The translations under genes and the position numbers were made by a program. Shown in pieces: positions 1 to 8,300 of a DNA stretch of 64,000 bases (position 1 is the stretch's first letter; each line of letters opens with the position of its first letter). This stretch comes from Bacteroidia bacterium. Lineage in GTDB: Bacteria; Bacteroidota; Bacteroidia; Bacteroidales; UBA932. The notes beneath the pieces are model-generated. The model did not search any database, was not told where the DNA came from, and saw nothing but the letters and a program-made list of their open reading frames with translations. The stretch is taken from positions 1-64,000 of the forward strand of contig SABC01000003.1 in the NCBI GenBank assembly GCA_009929175.1, read 5' to 3'.

Positions 1-230
1 GTGTTGTCAGAGAATGTGATTTGGTAACCACCTGTAACAGTAGCAACTGTCTTGATCAGCTTACCGGAAGCAATCGCCTGGTTCAAGGCAGCAACAGCTG
101 TTTTGTTCTCATTGATCTGCCTCTGAAGATCGTCGATATCTTCAGAATAGTCTTTCTGGCAGGATCCCAATGAGATCATCAGTGTGCAAAGAAGCACACA
201 GATACCGAAGAATGTGAATTTTCTTTTCAT
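1..230 (-). CDS. DUF4988-like surface lipoprotein, N-terminal part (cut by window edge)
   Basis: Only the first 76 codons are in the window; the gene continues past base 1. The ATG is the complement of 228-230. The protein opens with a lipoprotein signal: two basic residues, a hydrophobic core and a lipobox SLGSC with Cys24. An acidic stretch and a heptad-like coiled coil (about residues 28-60, QRQINENKTAVAALNQAI) follow, then a strand-rich start with GGYQITF. This order resembles the DUF4988 N-terminal module of Bacteroides surface lipoproteins. Such proteins usually carry a longer C-terminal carbohydrate-binding or enzymatic part, which cannot be seen here. A good promoter lies upstream. 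Confidence 0.75.
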   Translation of the reverse strand, partial: MKRKFTFFGICVLLCTLMISLGSCQKDYSEDIDDLQRQINENKTAVAALNQAIASGKLIKTVATVTGGYQITFSDN

Positions 231-276
231 TTTAAAATTTTAGTTAAAAATACTTTTGTTAAACAAAATTGATTGG

Positions 277-306
277 CAAATATAGGTATTAAGTTTTAAT
301 ATACAA
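277..306 (-). promoter_or_regulatory. Bacteroidota-type promoter for the lipoprotein gene
   Basis: On the minus strand TTG (306-304) is followed after 19 bases by TATATTTG (284-277), matching the Bacteroides -33/-7 pattern TTG-N19-21-TAnnTTTG. Transcription would start about 270, leaving a leader of about 40 bases before the ATG at 230. Confidence 0.65.
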
Positions 307-364
307 GATTCTAATCCAACCGCAAATGAGAAAATTTAAAAAATTTGTAACATTTGCATAAGCC

Positions 365-512
365 ATCGGGGTCTTAGGTACTTATATGGCTCCGGATTCA
401 AATCTGAAATAGGGAAAGATACTCTCTTCATATTGTAGCAGGGGATAGAAAGCACCTGACCTAAGTTTACAACACCTCCTTGTTTAGCGTTAATACTTCT
501 AGTAGTTTATCG
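365..512 (-). ncRNA. Structured small RNA candidate, possibly 6S-like
   Basis: The gap 231-895 has no convincing gene, but 368-478 can fold into a long rod. CTTAGGT (373-379) pairs with ACCTAAG (459-465), GGGGT (368-372) pairs with ACCTC (474-478), and GGTACTT (377-383) can pair alternatively with AAGCACC (450-456). A good -7 box TATATTTG sits on the minus strand at 524-517, with only a weak -33, and an A/T run near 330-345 would give a U-rich 3' end. A rod with a closing stem, an unpaired middle and a length near 150 nt fits 6S RNA, but the identity is inferred from shape only. The strand is chosen from the -7 box. Confidence 0.42.
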
Positions 513-704
513 AAGACAAATATAATGAATTATTGTAAACATAAAACTAAAATCAACTTTTTTTAGTGTTGTTTAGTAAAATAAGATAAAATTCGTCTTA
601 TGATTACCGTATATCCCTTTTTTTGCAACCATATTAAGAGCTCTGATTCCGGTGTGCTTACCTTTCCATGTCCCGTAGTTGTCATCGCGTGGCTATTGTG
701 CTGT

Positions 705-735
705 CTATTTTCAACTCACAAAAAATTGAAAATAG
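705..735. other. AT-rich stem-loop in the intergenic gap
   Basis: CTATTTTCAA (705-714) and TTGAAAATAG (726-735) form a perfect 10-bp inverted repeat with an 11-base loop. A second hairpin lies at 781-803, ATGATGATTA against TAATCGTCAT with one wobble pair. They may be transcript ends or regulatory stems upstream of the ATPase gene. I see no supported gene in 513-895; the 68-codon frame at 600-806 has no recognisable feature. Confidence 0.35.
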
Positions 736-847
736 CATGGATGCTTCAAGCTTCAAATCCTCTAACTTGCTCGTATTTTAATGATGATTATTTTAATCGT
801 CATTAAATTAATCCGGCATACATAGTGGTGGATAGAAATATTATTCT

Positions 848-855
848 TATTTTTG
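848..855 (+). promoter_or_regulatory. -7 box upstream of the ATPase gene
   Basis: TATTTTTG matches TAnnTTTG 40 bases before the ATG at 896. No good TTG is seen 19-21 bases upstream, so this is a weak or regulated promoter at best. Confidence 0.3.
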
Positions 856-895
856 TAACCGCCATTAAGATAATGCACATTAAATAGTGTGAGAT

Positions 896-2206
896 ATGAA
901 GTTTTATAACAGAACAGCAGAGTTAGAGATATTAGGCCGCACATTGGAGCAATCGAAGAGTAGTTCCTGTTTTACGGTTATGGTTGGGCGTCGTCGTATC
1001 GGTAAAACCTCCCTTTTACTGGAATCTGTAAAGGGACAGAAATATATTTATTTTTTTGTCTCCCGTAAAAGCGAAACGCTTCTTTGCGAACAGTTTCAAA
1101 AAGATGCGACAGATGCTTTAGGTTTACAGATTTATGGCACTATTACCCGATTCAAAGATCTTTTTGAACAGTTGTTGATTTTTGCTACAAAGGAACATTA
1201 CACGCTTATCATTGATGAATTTCAAGAGTTTGACAGTGTAAATTCGTCCATATTCAGTGACATTCAGAATCTTTGGGATCAGTACAAGGATAAGACCATG
1301 ATCAACTTTATTGCTTCCGGTTCTATCTATTCAATGATGATGAAGATTTTTGAGAATAGGAAAGAACCGCTATTCGGGCGTCTTACCTCAAAAATAACAC
1401 TGCTACCTTTCGCCGTTAGCGTAATAAAAGAAATCCTGAACGATTATAATCCGAATTATAAATCGGAGGATCTTCTGTGTCTCTATATGCTGACGGGGGG
1501 CATTCCTAAGTATATAGACCTACTGATGGAAACCGGAGCGATAACAAAGGGTAAGATACTGGATATGGTTACACGTCCTGATTCTCCCTTTATCGGAGAA
1601 GGCAAAGAATTGCTTATCTCAGAATTTGGAAAAGAGTATGGGACTTACTTTTCCATTCTGCAATTAATCGCTTCCGGGAAAACGACCCAAAGTGAATTAG
1701 ATTCCATCATCGAAAAGAATACCGGGGCGTATCTGGTCAATTTGGAGAAGGAATATTCCCTTATTACAAAAAACAAACCCATGTTCTCGAAGCCGGAAAG
1801 CCGAAAAGCTCGTTGGAGTTTGAATGACAACTACCTTCGTTTCTGGTTTCGGTTCATTTATCCGAATCAGTCATTGATTGAAATGGGAAAATATGACTTG
1901 CTTCGTGAGTTTATTGACAAGAACTATGAGCAATATAGCGGATTCACTTTGGAAAAATACTTTCGTGCTAAAATGGCGGAAGAGGAGAGGATAACCGCTA
2001 TTGGTAGCTATTGGGACAGTAAAGGTAAAAATGAGATAGACCTGATTGCTTTGAATGATTTGGATAAAACGGCTATTGTTGCCGAGGTAAAACGTAACCC
2101 AAAGAAAATTGATATAGCTTTACTTCAAGCGAAAGCCGATTCAATCAAAAAAGAACTTGCAAAATATAAGGTTGAATTAAGGGGCTTATCTATCAATGAT
2201 ATGTAA
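896..2206 (+). CDS. AAA ATPase with DUF234-type nuclease-like C-terminus
   Basis: A 436-residue protein of the archaeal-type ATPase / DUF234 family. Walker A is GRRRIGKTS (residues 31-39) and Walker B is TLIIDEFQEF (103-112). The tail has EID (380-382) followed by AEVK (396-399), the D...ExK pattern of PD-(D/E)xK nucleases, as in DUF234. Members are common, patchily distributed and often mobile; their biological role is mostly unknown. The gene stands alone, is AT-rich compared with the housekeeping genes to its right, and lies between a lipoprotein gene and a repeat-flanked tRNA, which suggests lateral acquisition. After the stop, TTTTTGTA (2222-2229) and TACAAAAA (2233-2240) form an 8-bp hairpin that may end the transcript. 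Confidence 0.8.
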   Translation: MKFYNRTAELEILGRTLEQSKSSSCFTVMVGRRRIGKTSLLLESVKGQKYIYFFVSRKSETLLCEQFQKDATDALGLQIYGTITRFKDLFEQLLIFATKEHYTLIIDEFQEFDSVNSSIFSDIQNLWDQYKDKTMINFIASGSIYSMMMKIFENRKEPLFGRLTSKITLLPFAVSVIKEILNDYNPNYKSEDLLCLYMLTGGIPKYIDLLMETGAITKGKILDMVTRPDSPFIGEGKELLISEFGKEYGTYFSILQLIASGKTTQSELDSIIEKNTGAYLVNLEKEYSLITKNKPMFSKPESRKARWSLNDNYLRFWFRFIYPNQSLIEMGKYDLLREFIDKNYEQYSGFTLEKYFRAKMAEEERITAIGSYWDSKGKNEIDLIALNDLDKTAIVAEVKRNPKKIDIALLQAKADSIKKELAKYKVELRGLSINDM

Positions 2207-2398
2207 AACCCAGTTCAAGAATTTTTGTAAGATACAAAAAGTTCGTATAGTTGTACCTGAAAGCTGATATGAAGCTTGTGGAAAGAAAAAGACAGTCGAA
2301 AGCCAAGGCTGGACAAAAATCAGTTACTAAAGAAAAGGCGATGTAGCCTTAACCTCGCATCATACAGGACAATCGGAATTTTTCGTCCCTTTCCATCT

Positions 2399-2886
2399 CT
2401 CTCCGCAGCCAAAAAAACAACAAAAAAGCCTTGTTGCTGCGCCCTGCGGGATTGCCTCGCTGAGCTCGGCTTTCCCTGGGGCAAACATGTGGGGCTCTCA
2501 TCCCCCCTGCGGGATTGCCTCGCTGTCGCTCGGCTTTCCCTGGGGGGGGCCTTGCAGCCAAAAAAACAAAAAAAGCCTTGTTGCTGCGCCCTGCGGGATT
2601 GCCTCGCTGTCGCTCGGCTTTCCCTGGGGGGGGGCCTTGCAGCCAAAAAAAACATAAAAAAGCCTTGTTGCTGCGCAACTGGTTTTTTATTTTCACCTCC
2701 GCCTCAAGCGAGCTTGGGCGGGGTTAAACATGTGGGGCTCTCATCCCCCCTGCGGGATTGCCTCGCTGTCGCTCGGCTTTCCCTGGGGGGGGGCCTTGCA
2801 GCCAAAAAAACAAAAAAAGCCTTGTTGCTGCGCAACTGGTTTTTTATTTTCACCTCCGCCTCAAGCGAGCTTGGGCGGGGTTAAAA
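2399..2886. repeat. Modular repeat cluster related to the tRNA-Ser 3' tail
   Basis: A non-coding mosaic of repeated blocks. Block 1 (GCAGCC, A7-C-A7, GCC, then TTGTTGCTGCGC) occurs at 2405-2442, 2554-2589, 2639-2676 and 2798-2833 with small changes. Block 2, beginning CCTGCGGGATTGCCTCGCTG, starts at 2443, 2506, 2590 and 2749. A 52-base block holding the hairpin CCGCCTCAAGC/GCTTGGGCGG occurs at 2677-2728 and 2834-2885. CATGTGGGGCTCTCATCCCC occurs at 2486 and 2729. Runs of 8-9 G and 7-8 A make it prone to slippage. CTCTCCGCAGCC plus the following A-rich stretch (2399-2420) is an exact inverted copy of the tRNA-Ser 3' end and tail (2937-2916). The open frames across it are repeat artefacts. Confidence 0.85.
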
Positions 2887-2917
2887 TAAAAAAACCGGGC
2901 TGAGCCCGGCTTTTTTT
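2883..2917. terminator. Bidirectional hairpin terminator after tRNA-Ser
   Basis: CCGGGC-TGA-GCCCGG (2895-2909) is flanked by A/T runs on both sides. Read on the minus strand it lies about 20 bases after the tRNA 3' end and is followed by a T run. On the plus strand it is followed by TTTTTTTG. Confidence 0.75.
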
Positions 2918-2930
2918 GTTTTTTTGGCTG

Positions 2931-3015
2931 CGGAGAGGGAGGGATTCGAACCCCCGGAACCTCTCAGTTCAACGGTTTTCAAGACCGCCGCAATCGACCA
3001 CTCTGCCACCTCTCC
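2931..3015 (-). tRNA. tRNA-Ser (anticodon UGA)
   Basis: The minus strand folds as a class II tRNA. The acceptor GGAGAGG (3015-3009) pairs with CCTCTCC (2938-2932), followed by discriminator G (2931). The anticodon stem GCGGT/ACCGT encloses CTTGAAA, giving anticodon TGA. A long variable arm and the T-arm GGGGGTTCGAATCCC follow. The 85-nt length and G73 discriminator fit serine. CCA is not encoded. Tail sequence beyond the discriminator is repeated in the adjacent repeat cluster. Confidence 0.95.
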
Positions 3016-3042
3016 ATTGATCCCTAGGCGGGATCGGGGCTG

Positions 3043-3073
3043 CAAAGATATTGATTTTTTCTATACGTCCAAA
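3043..3073 (-). promoter_or_regulatory. Promoter of tRNA-Ser
   Basis: Minus strand TTTG (3073-3070), 19-base spacer, TATCTTTG (3050-3043): an excellent -33/-7 match. A short dyad GATCCC/GGGATC (3019-3024, 3030-3035) lies between the promoter and the tRNA 5' end. Confidence 0.7.
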
Positions 3074-3184
3074 AAAATATCTATCAATTAGTGGCACAGT
3101 ATTTGAAAAAATTTAGTATATTTAATAAACAATACGAAAAGCTTTTAAACCCGGCGATTCATACATCATATAAAACCTAACCAT

Positions 3185-3673
3185 ATGAAAAGTAAAACAT
3201 TCGAAACCGAGATACTGGAGCTTGAATCAAATCTTTCCAGATACGCATATAGCCTTACATCCAATAGAGACGATGCCAAAGACCTGGTGCAGGAGACTTT
3301 CTTCAAGGCTTTTAACAACCAGGAGAAGTTCAATGAGCATACCAACATCAAAGCCTGGGTATACACAATCATGAAAAACACATTCATCAATGACTACCGC
3401 AGGAGGACAAAACGTCAGTCATTGTTCAGTGAGGATGTTCATGAATTTGTAATCAACAACAAGCCTTCTGATTACGGTCCCGAGGCCGATTTTGGATTCC
3501 GGGAGCTGACCAAGGTTGTAAATTCGCTGGAACCGGAGTTCCGGGTACCGTTCCAGATGCATGACAATGGCTATAAGTACCAGGAGATTGCAGATGAATT
3601 GGGGCTCCATTTGGGGACTGTCAAAAGCCGGATACACTTCTCACGCCAAAAGCTGATGGACAAGTTAAGGTAA
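3185..3673 (+). CDS. ECF-family RNA polymerase sigma factor
   Basis: A 162-residue sigma-70 family protein of extracytoplasmic-function size. Region 2 (about 20-90) contains NRDDAKDLVQETFFKAF and the -10-recognising WVYTIMKNTFINDYRR. Region 4 (about 105-160) has YQEIADELGLHLGTVKSRIHFSR, a helix-turn-helix for the -35 element. It would redirect RNA polymerase to a stress or envelope regulon. No anti-sigma gene is adjacent: the next gene is convergent lspA, and the upstream neighbour is a divergent tRNA. It may be controlled transcriptionally or by a distant partner. Confidence 0.92.
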   Translation: MKSKTFETEILELESNLSRYAYSLTSNRDDAKDLVQETFFKAFNNQEKFNEHTNIKAWVYTIMKNTFINDYRRRTKRQSLFSEDVHEFVINNKPSDYGPEADFGFRELTKVVNSLEPEFRVPFQMHDNGYKYQEIADELGLHLGTVKSRIHFSRQKLMDKLR

Positions 3674-3713
3674 CTGACAAAAAAGCATACATGCTGTAAA
3701 ATATTTTCAGCAA

Positions 3714-3743
3714 AAAAGCCGGCACATGTCCGGCTTTTATTAT
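3714..3743. terminator. Shared terminator between the sigma factor and lspA
   Basis: AAAAGCCGG (3714-3722) and CCGGCTTTT (3730-3738) form a perfect 9-bp stem with a 7-base loop. A/T-rich flanks on both sides let it serve both convergent transcripts. Confidence 0.8.
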
Positions 3744-3778
3744 TTCTTAACAAAAAAGAGATCTGATTAAGGAAATAT

Positions 3779-4402
3779 TTAAAAGGCATCTTCTCTGGAA
3801 AAGAATTTCCGGTGGAACAACAGCAGGTAAAACACCCCTATTGTAATACAGGAATCTGCAATATTGAATATCGGTCGGAAAAAGAGAAACTGTTCACCAC
3901 CCCATATGGGCACCCAGTTTGGCAGAGTTGTGTCGATTAGGGGAAAGTAGAGCATATCCACAACCTTACCGTGAAGGAACGAAGCATAACCTCCCCCTTC
4001 CGGGAGAAAAGTTGCAACCTGGGTAAAGGTCGACTCACTGAATATCAACCCGTAAAACATACTGTCCACCACATTTCCAACGGCACCTACAAGAATCAGC
4101 CCTACCCCGTAGATAACACCCATTGGGGCCTCCTTTCTCAATAGCTTCTTAATATAGTAGATTATGAAACCTATGAGTACAATGCGGAAAAGGCTCAACA
4201 ACAGCTTGCCTATCGCTCCTCCGAATTGCATCCCAAAAGCCATACCGTTGTTCTCGATAAAGTAAATCTTGAACCAATCCCCAAATACAGGAATGCTCTC
4301 ACCAATGGTCATGTTGGTTTTTATCCAAATCTTGACCACCTGGTCGATTACCAGAATCAGAACTACAAGCAGAGTTATCTTCTTACCCCTGGATAATTGC
4401 AT
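3779..4402 (-). CDS. lspA: Lipoprotein signal peptidase (signal peptidase II)
   Basis: A 207-residue inner-membrane aspartic protease that removes signal peptides from diacylglyceryl-modified prolipoproteins. Hydrophobic helices lie near residues 8-27, 60-85, 95-115 and 175-195. Family motifs are present: ENNGMAFG, GNVVDSMFYG and FNIADSCITIG, the last two giving the catalytic Asp pair. It is longer than the E. coli enzyme (about 164) because of an insertion between the Asp motifs, usual in Bacteroidota. It follows the dksA-like gene by 6 bases in one operon. It would process the several lipoproteins encoded here. Confidence 0.95.
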   Translation of the reverse strand: MQLSRGKKITLLVVLILVIDQVVKIWIKTNMTIGESIPVFGDWFKIYFIENNGMAFGMQFGGAIGKLLLSLFRIVLIGFIIYYIKKLLRKEAPMGVIYGVGLILVGAVGNVVDSMFYGLIFSESTFTQVATFLPEGGGYASFLHGKVVDMLYFPLIDTTLPNWVPIWGGEQFLFFRPIFNIADSCITIGVFYLLLFHRKFFSREDAF

Positions 4403-4408
4403 CCTTCC

Positions 4409-4816
4409 TTAGTCCCTTTTGTTTTTGGCCTCAACTGAGAGTGTTGCATGGGGAACAAGCAACAACCTCTCCTTAGGGATAAGTTTGCCTGTTTCACGGC
4501 ATATGCCGTAACTTTTGTTTTCAATCCTGATAAGGGCAGCTTCGAGGCTTTGGATAAACTTGTATTGCCTTTGTGCAAGTTGGCCTGCCTCCTCTTTTGA
4601 TAAAGCAGATGCACCCTCTTCAAGAACCTTGAATGTTGGTGAGGTATCTTCGGTATCGTTGCTGGAGCTATGTGTCACTGCCGATTTAAGCTGCTGGTAT
4701 TCCTGTTTTGCCTGCTCCAGTTTCTGGAGAATAAGTTCCTTGAACATCTGAAGCTCCTCATCACTGTAACGGACTTTTTCCCTTGCTTCGTCGTTGTTTT
4801 TTCCTTTTGTTGTCAT
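4409..4816 (-). CDS. DksA/TraR-family regulator with degenerate zinc site
   Basis: A 135-residue protein with a coiled-coil hairpin (about 20-95) and a C-terminal DksA zinc-finger region (YGICRETGKLIPKERL...PHATLSVEAK). DksA proteins enter the RNA polymerase secondary channel and modulate rRNA and stress promoters together with ppGpp. Only the first of the four zinc cysteines is retained; the others are Thr, Ser and Ala, as is common in Bacteroidota members. A -7 box TATCTTTG (4846-4839, minus) lies upstream, so dksA-lspA probably has its own promoter separate from the ileS-guaD transcript. Confidence 0.88.
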   Translation of the reverse strand: MTTKGKNNDEAREKVRYSDEELQMFKELILQKLEQAKQEYQQLKSAVTHSSSNDTEDTSPTFKVLEEGASALSKEEAGQLAQRQYKFIQSLEAALIRIENKSYGICRETGKLIPKERLLLVPHATLSVEAKNKRD

Positions 4817-4875
4817 ATTCCTTATTTTTAAGAAAGGTCAAAGATAATAATTAATCATATATAAAAAACATATTG

Positions 4876-5352
4876 TCAATATGCTCTCTTGTTTTCGTTA
4901 CGAAGCCAAAGTTCAAAAGGTTGCAGTCCCTCTTCTTCCATGATACGCTCTGCAGGGAGTGACCGTTCGTTTACAGGAAGGTCAAACTGGTCATATATGA
5001 AAGCATCACTAAACCCGGCTTTGGCTGCATCATCCCTTCCGGCGGCATAATAGATCCTCCCTATACGAGCCCAGTAAGATGCCGACAGGCACATAGGGCA
5101 CGGTTCGCAGGAAGTGTATAGCACACACCCGCTCAAATCAAATGTTTTTAGCTCTTTGCATGCATTCCTTATAGCATTGACCTCGGCATGGGCAGTGGGA
5201 TCGTTGTCGGGTGTGACTGTATTCCCGGCAGCACTCACAACCTTTCCATCCTTGACAATCACGGCACCAAAAGGGCCTCCGCCTTGGGTGGAGGCATTGC
5301 CTGAGGCAATTTCAAGTGCCTTTTTCATGAATTCAACGTTCTCTTTGTCCAT
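4876..5352 (-). CDS. guaD: Guanine deaminase-type nucleoside/base deaminase
   Basis: A 158-residue cytidine-deaminase-fold enzyme with the zinc motifs HAEVNAI and SCEPCPMC. DPTAHAEVNAIRNAC, YTSCEPCPMCLSASYWA and the C-terminal GFSDAFIYDQFDLP closely follow the Bacillus GuaD pattern, so guanine to xanthine conversion is the best call; tRNA adenosine deaminase is less likely. The frame can be extended to a TTG at 5358, but the ATG at 5352, two bases after the ileS stop, is the better start. It is co-transcribed with ileS. Confidence 0.8.
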   Translation of the reverse strand: MDKENVEFMKKALEIASGNASTQGGGPFGAVIVKDGKVVSAAGNTVTPDNDPTAHAEVNAIRNACKELKTFDLSGCVLYTSCEPCPMCLSASYWARIGRIYYAAGRDDAAKAGFSDAFIYDQFDLPVNERSLPAERIMEEEGLQPFELWLRNENKRAY

Positions 5353-5354
5353 AA

Positions 5355-8300
5355 TCAAACCTTTTTAATTTCTATATTCAGGGTTTCGTCATCCCACTCG
5401 ATGGACAAACCTCCTTTATAACCTGGTACTGTGATCAATTCCCTGGCAAGTGTCTGGCTGCATACATACTCCCTGAACCCTGTCAAGGAGTCCTCTATTT
5501 CGGGTTTGGATTCAAGGGTAATTGAGATTTTGTCCGTAACCTCCAGCCCGGTATCCTTCCTCATGTTCTGTATCCTGTTTACCAGTTCCCTTGCAGTTCC
5601 CTCCCTGCGGAGCTCAGGTGTAATAGAAATATCCATCGCAACTGTCAGTTTACCCTCGGAGGCAACCAGCCACCCCGGCATATCTTCCGAAGTGATTTCC
5701 ACATCCTGTGCGGTTATCTCCACTACTCCGCCGGGCATATCCAGCTTATAGAGCTCACTCCTTTCAATTTCGGCTATCTGCTCCTGTGTAAATGATGCAA
5801 ATGCTGCCGAAATTTCCTTCATCTGTTTGCCGTACCTCTTACCCAACACCTTGAAGTTGGGTTTTATACGTTTGGTAACCAAACCTATGGTATCCATTAT
5901 ATATTCCACCTCCTTCACATTTACTTCGCTAAGGACCAAAGGCTTAACCAACTCAAACTGCTCTTTTATCCGATTATCCAGCACCGGAAGCAATATTTTT
6001 GCCAAAGGCTGCCTAACCTTTATGTTGACCTTACGTCTGAGAGCCAGAATCATGGATGAAGCACGCTGGGCAAGTTCCATCCTCTCCTCCAGCGCTTTGT
6101 CTATAGAATCCTCGTCAGCCTCGGGCATCAGTACCAGGTGTACACTCTCATTTGTGTGGTTACCGGTAACCGCATTGAGGTCCAGGAACAGCCTTTCCAT
6201 AAAGAAAGGGGCAATCGGTGCAGAGAGTATTGATATACTCTCAAGGCAAGAATAGAGGGTTTGATAGGCACTTAGCTTGTCGCTGTCCATCTCCCCGCCC
6301 CAAAAACGTTTGCGGTTGAGACGTACATACCAGTTGCTCAGGTTATCGTTTATAAAATCCTGAATCTTACGGCCTGCAGAGGTTACATCATAGTTATCAT
6401 AGGCCTCCCCCACCTCTTTTATAAGTGTGTTCAAAAGGGAGATAATCCACCTGTCTATCTCGGGCCTCATTGCAAGGGGTATCCGGGGTGCACTGTTATC
6501 GAAGCCATCCACGTTTGCATACAAGGCAAAGAACGAATAGGTATTGTATAAAGTCCCGAAAAACTTGCGTCTTACCTCATCCACTCCACCAACGTCAAAC
6601 TTGAGGTTGTCCCAAGGCTGGGCATTGGTCAGCATGTACCACCTCAGCGCGTCGGCACCCTGCTCACTGAGGGTTTTGAAGGGGTCCACCGCATTGCCAA
6701 GGCGTTTGCTCATCTTGTTCCCCTCTTTGTCCAGCACAAGTCCGTTTGATATAACCGTACGGAAGGCCACATCATCCTTTACCATGGTGGCGATTGCATG
6801 GAGGGTAAAGAACCATCCGCGGGTCTGGTCCACTCCTTCGGCAATAAAATCGGCTGCCTGGCCAAAAGAATCACTGCCAAGCCTTGCAAGTCCCTCCTGT
6901 GCAAAAGGCATAGCACCGGAATCAAACCAAACATCTATCAAATCACTTTCACGTTTCATCTTTTTGCCTGTCGGAGAAACCAGTACTATCTCGTCCACGA
7001 AAGGCCTGTGTAAATCAATCTTTTCGTAGTTAGCGGCAGAAAAATCTCCCGGCACAAAGCCACTATCCTTGAGAGGGTTGGAATTCATGAATCCGGCTAC
7101 AACTGATTTTTCAATCTCATTGTAAAGTTCATTTGCCGACCCTATGCAGATCTCCTCCGATCCCTCCTCCGAATGCCATACAGGCAGAGGAGTTCCCCAA
7201 TACCTGCTGCGTGAGAGATTCCAGTCCTGGAGGTTTTTCAACCATTTTCCAAATCGCCCGCTGCCTGTGGATTCGGGTTTCCAGTCAATTGTATTGTTAA
7301 GCTCTATCATCCTCTGTTGTACTGCCGTGGTCTTTATAAACCAGGAATCCATCGGATAATAGAGTACCGGTTTGTCGGTCCTCCAGCAGTGAGGATAAGA
7401 GTGAACATGTTTCTCTATACGGAAAGCAAGTCCCTGCTGTTTTAACATTACAGCAAGGTCCACATCAAGGGTTGTATCGCTGTCGGTGAGTGCAGGGTCG
7501 TAGCTGTTTTTCACGAAACGGCCGGCATATTCCCCGTAAAGTTGAGAGTCAACATTGGTAGTAGTAAAGTTGGCGTCCAAATCTTCCAGTTTGTAGAATT
7601 TCCCGCTCCTGTCCACAAGGGCCTGCATGTTTCCCTCCTTGTCCATCACCATCAATGCAGGAACCCCGTTTTTCAATGCAACCCTTTGGTCATCTGCACC
7701 AAAAGTTGGAGCGATATGGACTATTCCGGTACCATCAGAGGTTGTGACAAAGTCGCCGGAAATAACCCGGAATGCCCCTTCACCGGGATTTACCCAAGGA
7801 ATCAGCTGTTTGTAGTTTATACCACACAATTGGGAGCCTTTCACATCTCCCTCCATAATCCTGTAAGGAACAACCTTATCACCAGCCTTATACTCATCCA
7901 TGGAGGCCTCAGCTCCCTTAGGATTGAAGAGTGATCCGACAAGGTCGGCAGCCAGCAAAAAGATTGCCGGAGACCCTGTGTAGGGATTGAATGATTTGAC
8001 CCTCACATAGTCTATGGATGGTCCAACGCACAAAGCAGTATTGGAAGGAAGTGTCCATGGTGTTGTAGTCCACGCCAACATGTAAACCGCAAGGTCATCA
8101 CCTTCAAAAAGCATTTCCGAAGCACTATCCTTCACAACCTCGAACTGTGCAACGCAAGTTGTATCCTTTACATCCCTGTAACAACCGGGCTGATTAAGTT
8201 CGTGGGTGCTCAGACCGGTACCTGCCGCAGGAGAGAAGGGCTGGATCGAGTAACCTTTGTACAGATAACCTTTTTGGTAAATCACCTTCAAAAGATGCCA

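Noticed and set aside
600-806. A 68-codon frame in the gap before the ATPase gene
   Set aside because: No signal peptide, domain or start context. It overlaps an AT-rich hairpin and has no coding texture.
2276-2884. A 202-codon plus-strand frame and two minus-strand frames of 111-115 codons across the repeats
   Set aside because: Their proteins simply translate the repeated DNA blocks in several frames, with no family match and no start signals; they are repeat artefacts.
2399-2886. CRISPR-like array
   Set aside because: Block lengths and spacing are irregular, the parts between repeats are themselves repeated, and no cas gene is present.
2399-2938. An integrated element bounded by tRNA-Ser att sites
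   Set aside because: The tRNA-end copy at 2399 is inverted relative to the tRNA, whereas integration gives direct repeats, and no integrase or element genes lie between. The only tyrosine recombinase (56459-57388) is of the housekeeping Xer type and far away.
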